64,000 nucleotides of DNA from Phytohabitans sp052068095 (GTDB lineage Bacteria; Actinomycetota; Actinomycetes; Mycobacteriales; Micromonosporaceae): the NCBI RefSeq assembly GCF_052068095.1, contig NZ_JBQHDG010000006.1, positions 248,001-312,000 of the forward strand, written 5' to 3'. Each line of letters starts with the position of its first letter. The first letter of the stretch is position 1. The notes below the pieces were generated by a model. The model searched no databases, was not told the DNA's origin, and worked only from the letters and a program-made list of their open reading frames with translations. The position numbers and the translations under genes are program-made. Below, one piece after another: positions 1 to 8,148 of the stretch.

Positions 1-42
1 ATCTGGTACGGAGGCGACAAGTTCTTTCTCGTCGACACTCAT
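1..42 (-). CDS. N-terminal 14 codons of a gene running off the left edge
   Basis: On the minus strand an ATG at 42-40 opens a frame reading MSVDEKELVASVPD up to the window edge. A strong Shine-Dalgarno run (GGGAGG) lies about 8 nt upstream, so this is very likely a real start. Too little protein is visible to name it; the opening is reminiscent of some aldehyde dehydrogenases, but that is only a guess. Confidence 0.6.
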   Translation of the reverse strand, partial: MSVDEKELVASVPD

Positions 43-106
43 CGCGCACCTCCCTCCCTGTCCGTTCACAGGATATGGGTCTTGAGGGTGCTGCGCCCGG
101 GTGCGG

Positions 107-616
107 CTAGCGGGCTTTGACCAGCCCACGCACGTAGGCGGCCTGGCCGACGTGCTGGTCGTCGTCGTTGAGCACGCTGACCAGGCGCACGCCGACCGTC
201 ACCGGCGGATCCCAGCCCTCGTCGACGACCCGGTCGAGGTCCTTGGCCGACAGGCCGCGCAGGAAGTCGGCGGTGCGGGCGGAAACCGCGTCGAAGTACG
301 CGACGAGCGCCTCCGCGCTCTCCGGGCGGACCCGGTCGACCTGGGCGGCGCTGTGCCCGTACCCGGTGTCGCCGGAGTCGGGGTCGAGCCCGAAGCGGCG
401 CGCCCAGCCGTCGCGGACCCACAGCTGCTGCTCGCCCATGAGGTCGGCGACGTGGTCGTCCTGGATCCGGGTGAGGTGCCAGACCAGCCAGCCCACCGAG
501 TTGGCACCCGGCGCGGGCACCCAGTGCAGCTCCTCGGGGGTCAGCCCGTCGACGGCGGATCGGACCAGGTCGGGAAGCCGGTCGAACGCCTCGATCAACA
601 TCTCTCGTGCGTCCAC
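107..616 (-). CDS. DinB/DUF664-family putative metal-dependent enzyme
   Basis: A 169-residue protein with the four-helix layout of the DinB/YfiT superfamily, which includes mycothiol- and bacillithiol-dependent transferases and isomerases. The likely metal-binding histidines are visible: H47 in the WHLTR segment, H55, and H155 in DDDQHVGQ near the C-terminus. The GTG at 616 is preferred over the GTG at 625 because a TAGGGT -10 box (624-629, minus strand) ends 7 nt before it, which would give a leaderless transcript. It is divergent from the membrane protein gene at 666. The substrate is unknown; many family members are annotated only as DUF664. Confidence 0.8.
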   Translation of the reverse strand: MDAREMLIEAFDRLPDLVRSAVDGLTPEELHWVPAPGANSVGWLVWHLTRIQDDHVADLMGEQQLWVRDGWARRFGLDPDSGDTGYGHSAAQVDRVRPESAEALVAYFDAVSARTADFLRGLSAKDLDRVVDEGWDPPVTVGVRLVSVLNDDDQHVGQAAYVRGLVKAR

Positions 617-623
617 AGTGGCC

Positions 624-659
624 ACCCTATCCCAGCGGGTTGATCTGGCTCGCTACCGT
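624..659. promoter_or_regulatory. Divergent leaderless promoter pair
   Basis: TAGGGT on the minus strand (629-624) lies 7 nt before the GTG at 616, and TACCGT on the plus strand (654-659) lies 6 nt before the ATG at 666. Both fit the actinobacterial TANNNT -10 box with transcription starting at the first base of the start codon. Neither gene has a Shine-Dalgarno sequence, which supports leaderless expression. Confidence 0.55.
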
Positions 660-665
660 CGCGGC

Positions 666-1613
666 ATGGACCGCGCCGGCCTCCCCCTGCGTACCGGACC
701 GGAATCCGTCGACCTGGTGATCGCCGACATCGGCCGCCGCGGCCTGCGTGGCGAGGTCAGCTTCGACCCCCTCATCGCCGCGGTGGCGGCCCTCGTCTGC
801 GGCGGCCTGGTCACCGCCGTGACGCTGTTCTTCGGCCAGTTCTCGTGGGTGGCCGTGCTCGGCACGATGGGCGGCGTCTTCGCGATCGCGACGCCCGTGC
901 TGGTCTGGCAGACGCTGTCCGGCATCCGGCGGATCGAGTTCCGGCCGCCGGACGCGCCCGACCTGGTCCGCGTCGTGCGGAGCGTGGGCGCCGACGAGTA
1001 CCCGGTCACCCGGCTGCGCCGGATCCTGTTGCGGCACAAGGTCCACCAGTCCCCCACGTACCCGTTCACGCTGCGCCCGTTCGGGTACGCGGAGCTGCAC
1101 CTCGTGTTCGACGGCGGCACCGTCCGCGCGTCGCTGCCCGCCGACTTCGACGTGCCCGCGCTGGGCGACCGGGTGCGCGCACTGCTGGCCCGCGATCGCG
1201 TACCGGTGCGGGTGGAGACCGAGCGGCCGGGCCTCTACGACCCGGAGGTCGCCGACGACGTCCTGCCCCGCGGCGGCGTGGTGCTGGAGGTCATGGAGCG
1301 GCGCGACCGCCGCCTGCTGGCGCCGATGCCGGGCTACATGTCCCTGACCGAGCTCGGCCTCGCCTGGCCGGTCGCGTGGCACGTGTCGAAGGTCGCCGAG
1401 GCCAACGGTGTGCGCACCAAGCTGCGCCGCTCCTCCACCGCGGGTGGCGGCCAGACCAGCTGGTGGGAGTACCGCGCGGTGGACGTGCAACGGGTCGCGG
1501 ACGCGATCGCCGGCGGGACGGCGGTGCTCGAGCCGGTCTGGCGCCGGGACACCGACGAGGGGCGGGCGGCATACGCCGCGCTGACCGCCCCACGGCGCAC
1601 GCGGATACGATAG
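666..1613 (+). CDS. Two-TM membrane protein of unknown function
   Basis: 315 residues, not recognised as a named family. Residues about 36-56 and 61-80 form two hydrophobic segments separated by a short FGQF turn, so the protein is probably a membrane hairpin with a long cytoplasmic C-terminal part of about 230 residues. That part contains many Arg residues and beta-type segments (for example RPFGYAELHLVFDGG) but no catalytic motif I know. A leaderless-type -10 box (TACCGT) lies 6 nt upstream of the ATG. It stands alone, divergent from the DinB-like gene. Confidence 0.75.
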   Translation: MDRAGLPLRTGPESVDLVIADIGRRGLRGEVSFDPLIAAVAALVCGGLVTAVTLFFGQFSWVAVLGTMGGVFAIATPVLVWQTLSGIRRIEFRPPDAPDLVRVVRSVGADEYPVTRLRRILLRHKVHQSPTYPFTLRPFGYAELHLVFDGGTVRASLPADFDVPALGDRVRALLARDRVPVRVETERPGLYDPEVADDVLPRGGVVLEVMERRDRRLLAPMPGYMSLTELGLAWPVAWHVSKVAEANGVRTKLRRSSTAGGGQTSWWEYRAVDVQRVADAIAGGTAVLEPVWRRDTDEGRAAYAALTAPRRTRIR

Positions 1614-1712
1614 TGACGAGTCGGGCAAACTGACCATAGTGGACAGTAGTCCGAACTGGCCGTGGTCCTCCGGCTACAGTTCGCGTTCCCCCTCCCTAGC
1701 GGCCTGTGAGCT

Positions 1713-1758
1713 TGGTAATCTGCCGCTCTCACGCCTGGTAATCTGCCGCTCTCACGCC
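1713..1758 (+). repeat. Perfect 23-bp tandem direct repeat in the leader of the DivIVA-like gene
   Basis: Two identical head-to-tail 23-bp units occupy 1713-1735 and 1736-1758, each beginning TGGTAATCTGCC and ending CTCACGCC. They end 21 nt before the ATG at 1780, just upstream of the AGGAGG ribosome binding site at about 1767. The units may be regulator-binding half sites or a recent slippage duplication in the promoter or 5' leader. Confidence 0.85.
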
Positions 1759-1779
1759 TGGGATCCAGGAGGTCGTGCA

Positions 1780-2517
1780 ATGACTGACAGTGGGATGAGA
1801 GGTCGTGTGAAAGGACTACTCGGCGGGCCCACGCCCTTCGTCAACGACACCCTGGAGCCGATGGACGTGTCTCCCAACCCCAACGACGCCAACGCCCAGC
1901 ATCACGCCCTACAGGTGCTCACGCTCGCCCAGCGCACGGGCGAGGAGCACATCGCCAGCGCCCGGCGCGAGTCCGACCGCATCATCGCCGAGGCCCGCGC
2001 GCAGGCCGAGCAGGTGATGCGCGACGCGCAGTCGCACGCGCAGGTCCTCCAGAAGGACGCGGAGAAGGCGCTCGCCGACGCGCACTCGTCGGCCGCCCAG
2101 ATCACCGAGGCGGCGCAGGCCCACTCGGACGCCGCGCAGCGCAGCGCCGACGACATCCTCGGCGACGCCCGCGAACGCGCCGACGAGCTGGTCAAGGCCG
2201 CGCAGGCCAACGCCGACGAGCTCAAGCACCAGGCACACCAGCGGTACGAGGACGTGGTGGGCAGCCTGGCCGCCAAGCGGGAGGCGCTCCAGCGGCAGAT
2301 CGAGGCGCTCGAGCAGTTCGACCACGACTACCGGGCCCGGCTCACCTCGTTCATGCAGCACCAGCTGCGCTCGCTGTGGGTCGACGAGCCGCGGGTCGAG
2401 ACCGAGGCGATCGAGGGCTTCGAGGAGTACGACGAAGAGGAGGAGCACCCGCGGGCCGCGCTCGAAGAAGCGACGGTCGCGGTGCCCACCCAGGGCAGCA
2501 AGTCGGAGCTTTCCTAA
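1780..2517 (+). CDS. DivIVA/Wag31-like coiled-coil protein
   Basis: 245 residues, dominated by an Ala/Glu/Gln/Arg-rich coiled coil from about residue 40 to 200, with repeats such as EARAQAEQVMRDAQ and ADDILGDARERADEL. This is the composition of actinobacterial DivIVA-domain and cell-wall scaffold proteins. The C-terminus is acidic (EEYDEEEEHPR). A canonical N-terminal DivIVA membrane-binding domain is not obvious, so it may be a soluble cytoskeletal or ATP-synthase-b-like coiled coil. The ATG at 1780 has an AGGAGG motif at good spacing; an in-frame ATG at 1795 is an alternative. It converges on the MarR gene, with terminator hairpins between. Confidence 0.75.
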   Translation: MTDSGMRGRVKGLLGGPTPFVNDTLEPMDVSPNPNDANAQHHALQVLTLAQRTGEEHIASARRESDRIIAEARAQAEQVMRDAQSHAQVLQKDAEKALADAHSSAAQITEAAQAHSDAAQRSADDILGDARERADELVKAAQANADELKHQAHQRYEDVVGSLAAKREALQRQIEALEQFDHDYRARLTSFMQHQLRSLWVDEPRVETEAIEGFEEYDEEEEHPRAALEEATVAVPTQGSKSELS

Positions 2518-2530
2518 ACCCGCGGGCACC

Positions 2531-2590
2531 GCGGAGGTCGGCGGGTCGAGCCCTCCCGCGACGACCTCCGCCGCCCCGGCCCGCCGGGGC
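2531..2590. terminator. Two GC-rich hairpins between convergent genes
   Basis: GCGGAGGTCG (2531-2540) pairs with CGACCTCCGC (2562-2571), and GCCCCGG (2573-2579) pairs with CCGGGGC (2584-2590) across a 4-nt loop. They lie just after the stop of the DivIVA-like gene and before the end of the convergent MarR gene, so they probably act as a bidirectional terminator. No U-tract is present, as is usual in actinomycetes. Confidence 0.6.
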
Positions 2591-2612
2591 GAGATCGTGG
2601 GCGCGAGGTCCC

Positions 2613-3083
2613 TCAGCGGTGCCGGCGGGTGCCGATCTCGGCGACGTCGGGCAGCGGGCCGCGCTCGCCGGTGAGCTCCTGGAGCGTCTCCCACAGCGCG
2701 TCGAAGCGCACCTGGCCGACCCGGTCGCGCCACCCCTCCAGCACCGCCGCGATCGCGCGGTGGACGTCGCGCTCCAGCGCGCGCCCGGCCGGCGTGAGGT
2801 GTAGCGGGCGGGCCCGCGTGTCGGCGGCGTCGGGGCCACGGCCGAGGTAGCCGTGCCGCTCGAGGTGGACGACCAGCTCGTGCATGGACTGCTTGGTCAT
2901 CCCGGCGTGGACGGCCAGCTCCGCCGTCGTCGAGCCCTCGATCCCGTCGAACCGGAAGAGCAGCAGATGCGCCCGCCGCAGCGCGGGGTGGGCCGGTCCC
3001 ACGCCGGCCAGCACGGCGTCGAGCGCCTGATCGAGGGCGACGCGGAGCAGACCCAGCCGGCGGCCGGTGCGAACGCTTGACAT
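2613..3083 (-). CDS. MarR-family transcriptional regulator
   Basis: 156 residues with the winged-helix fold of MarR proteins: the helix-turn-helix lies at about residues 50-80 (TTAELAVHAGMTKQSMHELV), followed by a wing containing DAADTRARPLHLTPAGR, the typical D-x-R-x wing motif. The ATG at 3083 is 57 bp from the divergent methyltransferase. Two copies of a GTCAGGT-N-ACCTGAC-type palindrome fill the spacer and almost touch this start, so the protein very probably represses both its own gene and the methyltransferase and is released by a small aromatic or lipophilic ligand. The ligand is unknown. Confidence 0.9.
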   Translation of the reverse strand: MSSVRTGRRLGLLRVALDQALDAVLAGVGPAHPALRRAHLLLFRFDGIEGSTTAELAVHAGMTKQSMHELVVHLERHGYLGRGPDAADTRARPLHLTPAGRALERDVHRAIAAVLEGWRDRVGQVRFDALWETLQELTGERGPLPDVAEIGTRRHR

Positions 3084-3087
3084 GGTG

Positions 3088-3125
3088 GTCAGGTTACCTT
3101 ACCGTCCTGAGTCAGGTAACCTGAC
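3088..3125. promoter_or_regulatory. Double MarR operator
   Basis: Site 1 (3088-3102) reads GTCAGGT-T-ACCTTAC, one mismatch from perfect dyad symmetry. Site 2 (3111-3125) reads GTCAGGT-A-ACCTGAC, a perfect 7-1-7 inverted repeat. The two sites are 23 bp apart, about two helical turns, so two dimers could bind the same DNA face. They lie 5 bp from the MarR start and 15 bp before the methyltransferase ATG. Confidence 0.85.
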
Positions 3126-3140
3126 CGTTAGGACGCTCGC

Positions 3141-4148
3141 ATGACCACCACCACCGCCGCCCGTGACGAGCTGATGCGCATGCTCACCGCCAAGTGGCAG
3201 CCACCCGTCGTGGCCGTGCTGGCGGAGCTCGGCGTGGCCGACCACCTGACCGGTGGCCCGCGCACCGCGGCGGAGCTGGCCGGCGCGGTCGGCGCGCACC
3301 CGCGGGCGCTGCACCGCGTGCTGCGCGCGGCCGCCGGCCTCGGACTGTTCACACAGGACGGTGCCGGCCGCTTCGGGCTCACGCCGACCGCCGAGTGCCT
3401 CCGGTCCGACGTGCCGGGCAGCCTGCGGCCGGCGGCGATGATGTTCGCGCTGGAGCCGTTCTGGTCGCCGTATGCGCACATCCGCCACAGCGTGCTCACC
3501 GGCGAGCCCGCTTTCGACAAGGCCTTCGGCACGACCGTCTACGCCTACCTGGCCGAGCACCCGGAGCACGCGGCGGTCTTCGGTGCGGCGGCCGCCGCGT
3601 TCCACGGCCAGGGCATCGAGGAGATCGCCGCCGGGCACGACTGGTCGCGCTACGGCACGGTGGTCGACGTCGGCGGCGGCACCGGCGCGCTGCTCGCCGC
3701 GATCCTGGGCCGGCATCCGGGCGTGCGGGGCGTGCTGTTCGAGCTGCCCGAGGTGGTGGAGCGGGCCCGCACCACCCTCGCCGAGCTGGCCGGCCGGGTC
3801 GACCTGGTCGCCGGCGACTTCTTCGCGGGCGTGCCCGCCGCCGACGCGTACCTCGTGAAGAGCTGCCTGCACAACTTCGCCGACGACCAGGCGGTGGCCC
3901 TGCTGCGGGTGATCCGGCGGGCCATGCCCGCGGGCGCCCGCCTGCTCGTCGCGGAGACAGTCGTGCCGGCCGGCGACGGCCCGCACTACGCCAAGCTCGA
4001 CGACATCGAGATGCTGGTGATCGCCGGCGGGGCCGACCGCGACGAGGGCGAGTACGCGGACCTGCTCGCGGCCGGCGGCTTCACGGTGACCGCCCTGACG
4101 CCGTGCGGCGACCGCTTCACGCTGATCGAGGCCGAGCCGCGCGGCTAG
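3141..4148 (+). CDS. SAM-dependent O-methyltransferase (plant/hydroxyneurosporene type)
   Basis: 335 residues with the two-domain layout of class I O-methyltransferases used in polyketide and phenolic tailoring. Residues about 10-90 form the winged-helix dimerisation domain. The SAM-binding loop is VVDVGGGTG (174-182), followed by an FELPEVV acidic segment (about 200) and VAGDFF (about 223-228). The catalytic-histidine region is KSCLHNFADD (240-249), with H244 in the position of the family's usual HDW histidine. It is divergent from and probably repressed by the MarR protein, so the substrate may be the MarR ligand, for example a xenobiotic phenol or an endogenous aromatic metabolite. Confidence 0.88.
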   Translation: MTTTTAARDELMRMLTAKWQPPVVAVLAELGVADHLTGGPRTAAELAGAVGAHPRALHRVLRAAAGLGLFTQDGAGRFGLTPTAECLRSDVPGSLRPAAMMFALEPFWSPYAHIRHSVLTGEPAFDKAFGTTVYAYLAEHPEHAAVFGAAAAAFHGQGIEEIAAGHDWSRYGTVVDVGGGTGALLAAILGRHPGVRGVLFELPEVVERARTTLAELAGRVDLVAGDFFAGVPAADAYLVKSCLHNFADDQAVALLRVIRRAMPAGARLLVAETVVPAGDGPHYAKLDDIEMLVIAGGADRDEGEYADLLAAGGFTVTALTPCGDRFTLIEAEPRG

Positions 4149-4236
4149 CTGGCGCCGTGCCACCACCGCCGGCACCCCCGGCCGCCGCCTGTGGTCGCCG
4201 CGCCTGCGCGTAGGTGTACCCGCGCGGCCGCGGCGC

Positions 4237-5463
4237 TCACCGGGCGTACGCGGCCGCGCGGCGCAGGCACGGGGCCACGTCGCCGGCGTGGTAGGGACGC
4301 TCGGACGGTTCGATCCGCGCCAGGAACGCGGCGTAGACGGCGGCCAGGTACAGCTCGGCCACCGGCCGCCACAGCCGCACCGCGCGTTCCGGGTCGCAGC
4401 CGGGCACCGCGCCACGCCAGCGCGCGGCCCACGGGCCGACGAGCGCGGCCTCGTCGGCCCGGTCGAGGCGGTCGGCGAGGCGGAGGATGTCCGCGGCCGG
4501 ATTGCCCACAGTGGAGTCTCCCCAGTCGATGACCACGGGCGGGCCGCCGCCGAGGCGGGTGTTGCCGGGGTGCAGGTCGCCGTGCACGAGGGCGTCCGGG
4601 AGGCCGCAGGCGGTCATCGCCGCGATCCGGGCGTCCATGTCGGACAGCAGCGCCGCGACGTCGGGCACCACCTCCCCGGGTGCCGGGCGCCACGCGGCCA
4701 GCCGCTCGCGGACCCACCGCCCGAGCAGCGGTCCGCGGCGGTCGGGTACGCCGGCCGCGGCGAGCGCGTCCACCGCGCCGAGCGAGGCCAGCTGGATCCG
4801 GTGGTGGGCGGCGGCGATCGCCTCCCGCTCGGCCGGGCTGGCGTTCCACCCGTCCTCGCCGGGCACGTCGTGCATCAGGATCCGCCCCTCGTCGCCGGCG
4901 GCGGCGAGCGGCGGCGCGGCCCCGGGCACGGCCTCGCCGAGCCAGCGCAGCACCGCCGCCTCGTGCCCGAAGAACGCCGGCACCTGCTTGAGCCAGGCCC
5001 GGCGCGGCCGGTCGACCTCGTCGAACCCCCGCTCGCCCGCGCACTCGTCGAGGCGCCAGATCGCGGAGAGGTTCCAGGTGCGGACCTGGGTGGCGGTCAC
5101 CCCGGACCAGCCGGCGCCGGCGAGCGCGGCGGTCGCCCAGGCGACGCTGCGGGCCGGGCCGCCCGGCTCGGCGTAGGGCGCGCGGAGCGGGTGCGGCGAC
5201 AGGTCGAGGCCGTCGACCGGCAGCAGGTCGGGCGGTGGCGGCCCGTCGAGCTCGGCCAGCATCGTGAGCGCGCCGCCGGGCGGCTCGGGCAGCTCCGCGC
5301 GGAGCAGCCGCAGCACCGCGACCCGGACGCCGAACCGGGCGTGTGCCTCGGCGACGACGCCGCCCACCTCCTGCCACCACGGCTCGGGCCGGCCGAACGG
5401 CGGCAGCGCGCCGAGTGGCTCGCCGGCCCGGTCGACGAGCACCAGCCGCACCGTACTGTCCAC
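4237..5463 (-). CDS. Aminoglycoside phosphotransferase (APH) family kinase
   Basis: 408 residues. The kinase core is clear: a probable ATP-binding lysine in AWLKQVP (about K159), the catalytic loop VHGDLHPGN (293-301) and the metal-binding IDWGD (312-316). Residues 1-90 form an extra N-terminal domain before the kinase fold, with an opening LVLVDRAGEP that recalls a degenerate Nudix or related sensor domain; Nudix catalytic residues are not evident. The family phosphorylates small molecules or sugars; antibiotic resistance is possible but not shown. It is convergent with the methyltransferase and divergent from the Hsp70-like gene. Confidence 0.85.
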   Translation of the reverse strand: MDSTVRLVLVDRAGEPLGALPPFGRPEPWWQEVGGVVAEAHARFGVRVAVLRLLRAELPEPPGGALTMLAELDGPPPPDLLPVDGLDLSPHPLRAPYAEPGGPARSVAWATAALAGAGWSGVTATQVRTWNLSAIWRLDECAGERGFDEVDRPRRAWLKQVPAFFGHEAAVLRWLGEAVPGAAPPLAAAGDEGRILMHDVPGEDGWNASPAEREAIAAAHHRIQLASLGAVDALAAAGVPDRRGPLLGRWVRERLAAWRPAPGEVVPDVAALLSDMDARIAAMTACGLPDALVHGDLHPGNTRLGGGPPVVIDWGDSTVGNPAADILRLADRLDRADEAALVGPWAARWRGAVPGCDPERAVRLWRPVAELYLAAVYAAFLARIEPSERPYHAGDVAPCLRRAAAYAR

Positions 5464-5531
5464 GATGCGGGACGGTAGTCCCAGCCGGCCCGGTGGCGCT
5501 ACCGACTTCCCGCGCAGTGGTCGACACCGTT

Positions 5532-5537
5532 TAGGGT
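5532..5537 (+). promoter_or_regulatory. Leaderless-type -10 box of the Hsp70-like gene
   Basis: TAGGGT ends 6 nt before the GTG at 5544 and there is no Shine-Dalgarno sequence. The arrangement matches actinobacterial leaderless promoters, and it selects the GTG as the start. Confidence 0.5.
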
Positions 5538-5543
5538 GGCTTT

Positions 5544-8114
5544 GTGGGGGGCGAGGGGTATCGGGTCGGCGTCGACTTCGGCACCTCGAACACCGCCGCC
5601 GTGCTGTCCTTCCCCGACGGGCGGGTGCGCCCGCTGCTGTTCGAGGGCTCTCCCCTGCTCCCGTCCGCCGTCTGCGCCGACCCGTCGGCCGGGCTGCTGG
5701 TCGGTCGCGACGCCACGCACGCGGCCCGGACCCGCCCGGACTGCTTCGAGCCGCACCCCAAGCGCTGCGTCGACGACGGCACGGTCCTGCTGGGCGGCCG
5801 GCCGGTGCCGGTACCCGAGATGATCCGGGCGGTGGCGCGGAGGGTGGCGGGGGAAGCGGCGCGGGTGGCCGGCGGACCCGTGTCCCGGGCGGTCTTCACC
5901 TGCCCGGCCGGCTGGGGCGCGGCGCGGCGGGAGGTGCTGCTGGCCGCCGCGCGAGCCGAGTTCGGCGAGGTGACGCTGGTGGCCGAGCCGGTCGCCGCGG
6001 CCACCTACTTCGTCGACGTCGTCGCGCACGAGCGGGTGCCGGTCGGCGCCAGCCTGATGGTGTACGACCTGGGCGCCGGCACCTTCGACGCGTCGGTGGT
6101 CCGGCGCACGGCGGACGGCTTCGCGGTGCTCGCCGCCGAGGGGCTGCCCGACGTGGGCGGGCTCGACATCGACGCGGCCGTCTTCGCGGCGCTCGGCGAG
6201 GCGTACGGCGAGCGCGATCCGGCCGCCTGGGCGCGGCTCGCCGGGCCTGTCGACCGCGCCGACCAGCGGGCCGCGCGGACGCTGTGGGACGACGTGCGCG
6301 CCGGCAAGGAGATGCTGTCGCGGGTGCCGCGCACGACCGTGCACGTGCCGATCTTCGACGACGACGCGCCGCTGGGCCGGGAGCAGGTCGAGGAGCTGGC
6401 CGGCCCGGTCCTGGAGCGCACGGTCGCGCTGAGCGGGCGGGTGCTGGCCGCGGCCGGCGTCGCGCCGGAGGAGCTGGCCGGGCTGTTCCTGGTCGGCGGT
6501 TCGAGCCGGATGCCGCTGGCCGGGATGCTGCTGCACCGCCACCTCGGCGTGGCGCCGACGGTCGTCGAGCAGCCCGAGCTCGTGGTGGCCGAGGGCAGCC
6601 TGCGGGCCCGGCCGGCGGGCACGCGACCGCCGGAGGGCCCGGTCTGGCCGGACGAGCCACCGCCGCCGCCGGATCCGGTGGAGCCGTCCCGGTGGCTGTC
6701 GCCGCGGGTGCTCGCCGCGGCCGGGCTCGCCATCGCGCTGCTCGCCACCAGCGCGATCGTGCTGCTGCACCGGTGGCGCGAGGCCCCGGGCGTCGACCTG
6801 GGGCGGATACCGCAGAAGCTGGCCGCCACCTGCCACCGCGGCACGGCGTCCGACGTGCCGGGCGCCGCCACCGCGCTGCGCTGCCCGAGCCCGGCCGGCG
6901 ACGCGGTGGTCGGGCTCTTCGCCAACCGGGCCGCCGTCGGCGCCGCCTACGACAAGGTGGTACGGGAGGCCGGCGCGACCACCGGCGAAGGCGACTGCGT
7001 GGCCGGGGCGCGCGGCGAGCACCGCTATCCGGACGCCGGTCCGGCCCGCGGCCGGGTGCTCTGCTACGGCGACGGCGAGACGGCGACCGTCGTCTGGACC
7101 GACGACACCACCGCCACCCTCTCCCGCGCCGTGTCGTCCGCAGGGGACGCCGCCGCGCTCCGGAAGGCGTGGCTGTCCTGGACCGGCCGGCCGGCGTTTC
7201 CCACGGCGGGCGAGCGCGAGGTCGCCGACCTCGTCGGCCTCGCCGACTGCCGCCGCGCCGGGATCGCCGACCTGGACGACTTCGACGGCGCGGTGGCCGG
7301 CGTCGCGTGCCGGCCCACCGGCGCGGGCGCGAGCGCGGTCTCGTTCTACCGGTTCGAGACCCTGGACGGCCTGCGCGGCGCGATGGACGCGCGCGCGGCG
7401 CGGACCGGGGCGCCGGCCGGCGTCGAATGCCAGGACGGCGAGGCGGACGGGTTCCGTGGCAGCCGCCGCTACGACCTGCGCAGCGTTGACATCGGCGTGC
7501 TCGTCTGCTACCAGGGTCCACAAAGCACACTGGTGCTGGAGTGGAGCGTCGAGGCGCTGCTGCTGGCCGGCCGCGCGGTGGGCACCGACGCGAAGGCACT
7601 CGCCGGCTGGTGGCGCTACGACTCCCGCCCGGTGCCCGCGCGCGTCGTCGAGGCCGTCAACGCCGCCTCGACACCGCCGTTTCCGACGGCACCGGAGCGG
7701 GCTCTCCTCGACCGCGTCCCGGCGCGCTCCCGCAACAACTGCCTGCGCCCCTCACCCGAGCAGAAACGCCAGAACGTCGGCGAGGAGCAGGTCGTGGCGG
7801 TCGTGTGCGGACCGACCAGCGGCGCGGCGATCGTCTTCTACTACAAGTTCGCCGACCGGGACGCGATGCGCCGCAGCTTCGGCGACGCGGAGTCCACAGA
7901 GGAGCCGTGCACCGCGCTCCCCGACGGCTTCCGCGCCCACACCTCGTACCGCCGCGGCGCCGCCACCGGCCGGCTGCGCTGCGGCACGGCGGAGAACGGC
8001 AACCGCTGGCTGGAGTGGACCGACGACAAGCTGCTGATCCAGGCGTTCGCCTTCCAGGGCGGCGACCCGTTCGCGATGATCGACTGGTGGCGCCACGACG
8101 CCGGCCCGCGCTGA
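5544..8114 (+). CDS. Membrane-anchored Hsp70-like protein with Cys-rich extracellular repeats
   Basis: 856 residues. Residues 1-355 are an Hsp70/actin-type ATPase: phosphate-1 motif VGVDFGTSNT (8-17), phosphate-2 motif YDLGAGTFD (174-182) and adenosine motif FLVGGSSRMP (315-324). The usual Hsp70 peptide-binding domain and lid are absent. Instead a Pro-rich linker (about 361-382) leads to one transmembrane helix (about 388-408), placing about 445 residues outside the cell. That part holds three related modules of about 120-140 residues, each with four cysteines and ending in a W-x-D or E-W-S/T segment before a tryptophan pair. Such modules resemble the external sensor parts of actinobacterial Ser/Thr kinases. 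Role unknown; perhaps an envelope-stress sensor. Confidence 0.85.
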   Translation: MGGEGYRVGVDFGTSNTAAVLSFPDGRVRPLLFEGSPLLPSAVCADPSAGLLVGRDATHAARTRPDCFEPHPKRCVDDGTVLLGGRPVPVPEMIRAVARRVAGEAARVAGGPVSRAVFTCPAGWGAARREVLLAAARAEFGEVTLVAEPVAAATYFVDVVAHERVPVGASLMVYDLGAGTFDASVVRRTADGFAVLAAEGLPDVGGLDIDAAVFAALGEAYGERDPAAWARLAGPVDRADQRAARTLWDDVRAGKEMLSRVPRTTVHVPIFDDDAPLGREQVEELAGPVLERTVALSGRVLAAAGVAPEELAGLFLVGGSSRMPLAGMLLHRHLGVAPTVVEQPELVVAEGSLRARPAGTRPPEGPVWPDEPPPPPDPVEPSRWLSPRVLAAAGLAIALLATSAIVLLHRWREAPGVDLGRIPQKLAATCHRGTASDVPGAATALRCPSPAGDAVVGLFANRAAVGAAYDKVVREAGATTGEGDCVAGARGEHRYPDAGPARGRVLCYGDGETATVVWTDDTTATLSRAVSSAGDAAALRKAWLSWTGRPAFPTAGEREVADLVGLADCRRAGIADLDDFDGAVAGVACRPTGAGASAVSFYRFETLDGLRGAMDARAARTGAPAGVECQDGEADGFRGSRRYDLRSVDIGVLVCYQGPQSTLVLEWSVEALLLAGRAVGTDAKALAGWWRYDSRPVPARVVEAVNAASTPPFPTAPERALLDRVPARSRNNCLRPSPEQKRQNVGEEQVVAVVCGPTSGAAIVFYYKFADRDAMRRSFGDAESTEEPCTALPDGFRAHTSYRRGAATGRLRCGTAENGNRWLEWTDDKLLIQAFAFQGGDPFAMIDWWRHDAGPR

Positions 8115-8148
8115 CCCGCCCGCGCCGCGACAACCTGGCGCCGGCGCT

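Noticed and set aside
4149..4236. Possible foldback element between the convergent methyltransferase and kinase genes
   Set aside because: The spacer has a CTAG stop but lacks terminal inverted repeats like those at 59.6 and 61.5 kb.
3099..4415. 438-codon minus-strand open frame over the methyltransferase gene
   Set aside because: It is the antisense shadow of a clear plus-strand methyltransferase, rich in Arg, Gly and His with no domain; such frames are common in very GC-rich DNA.
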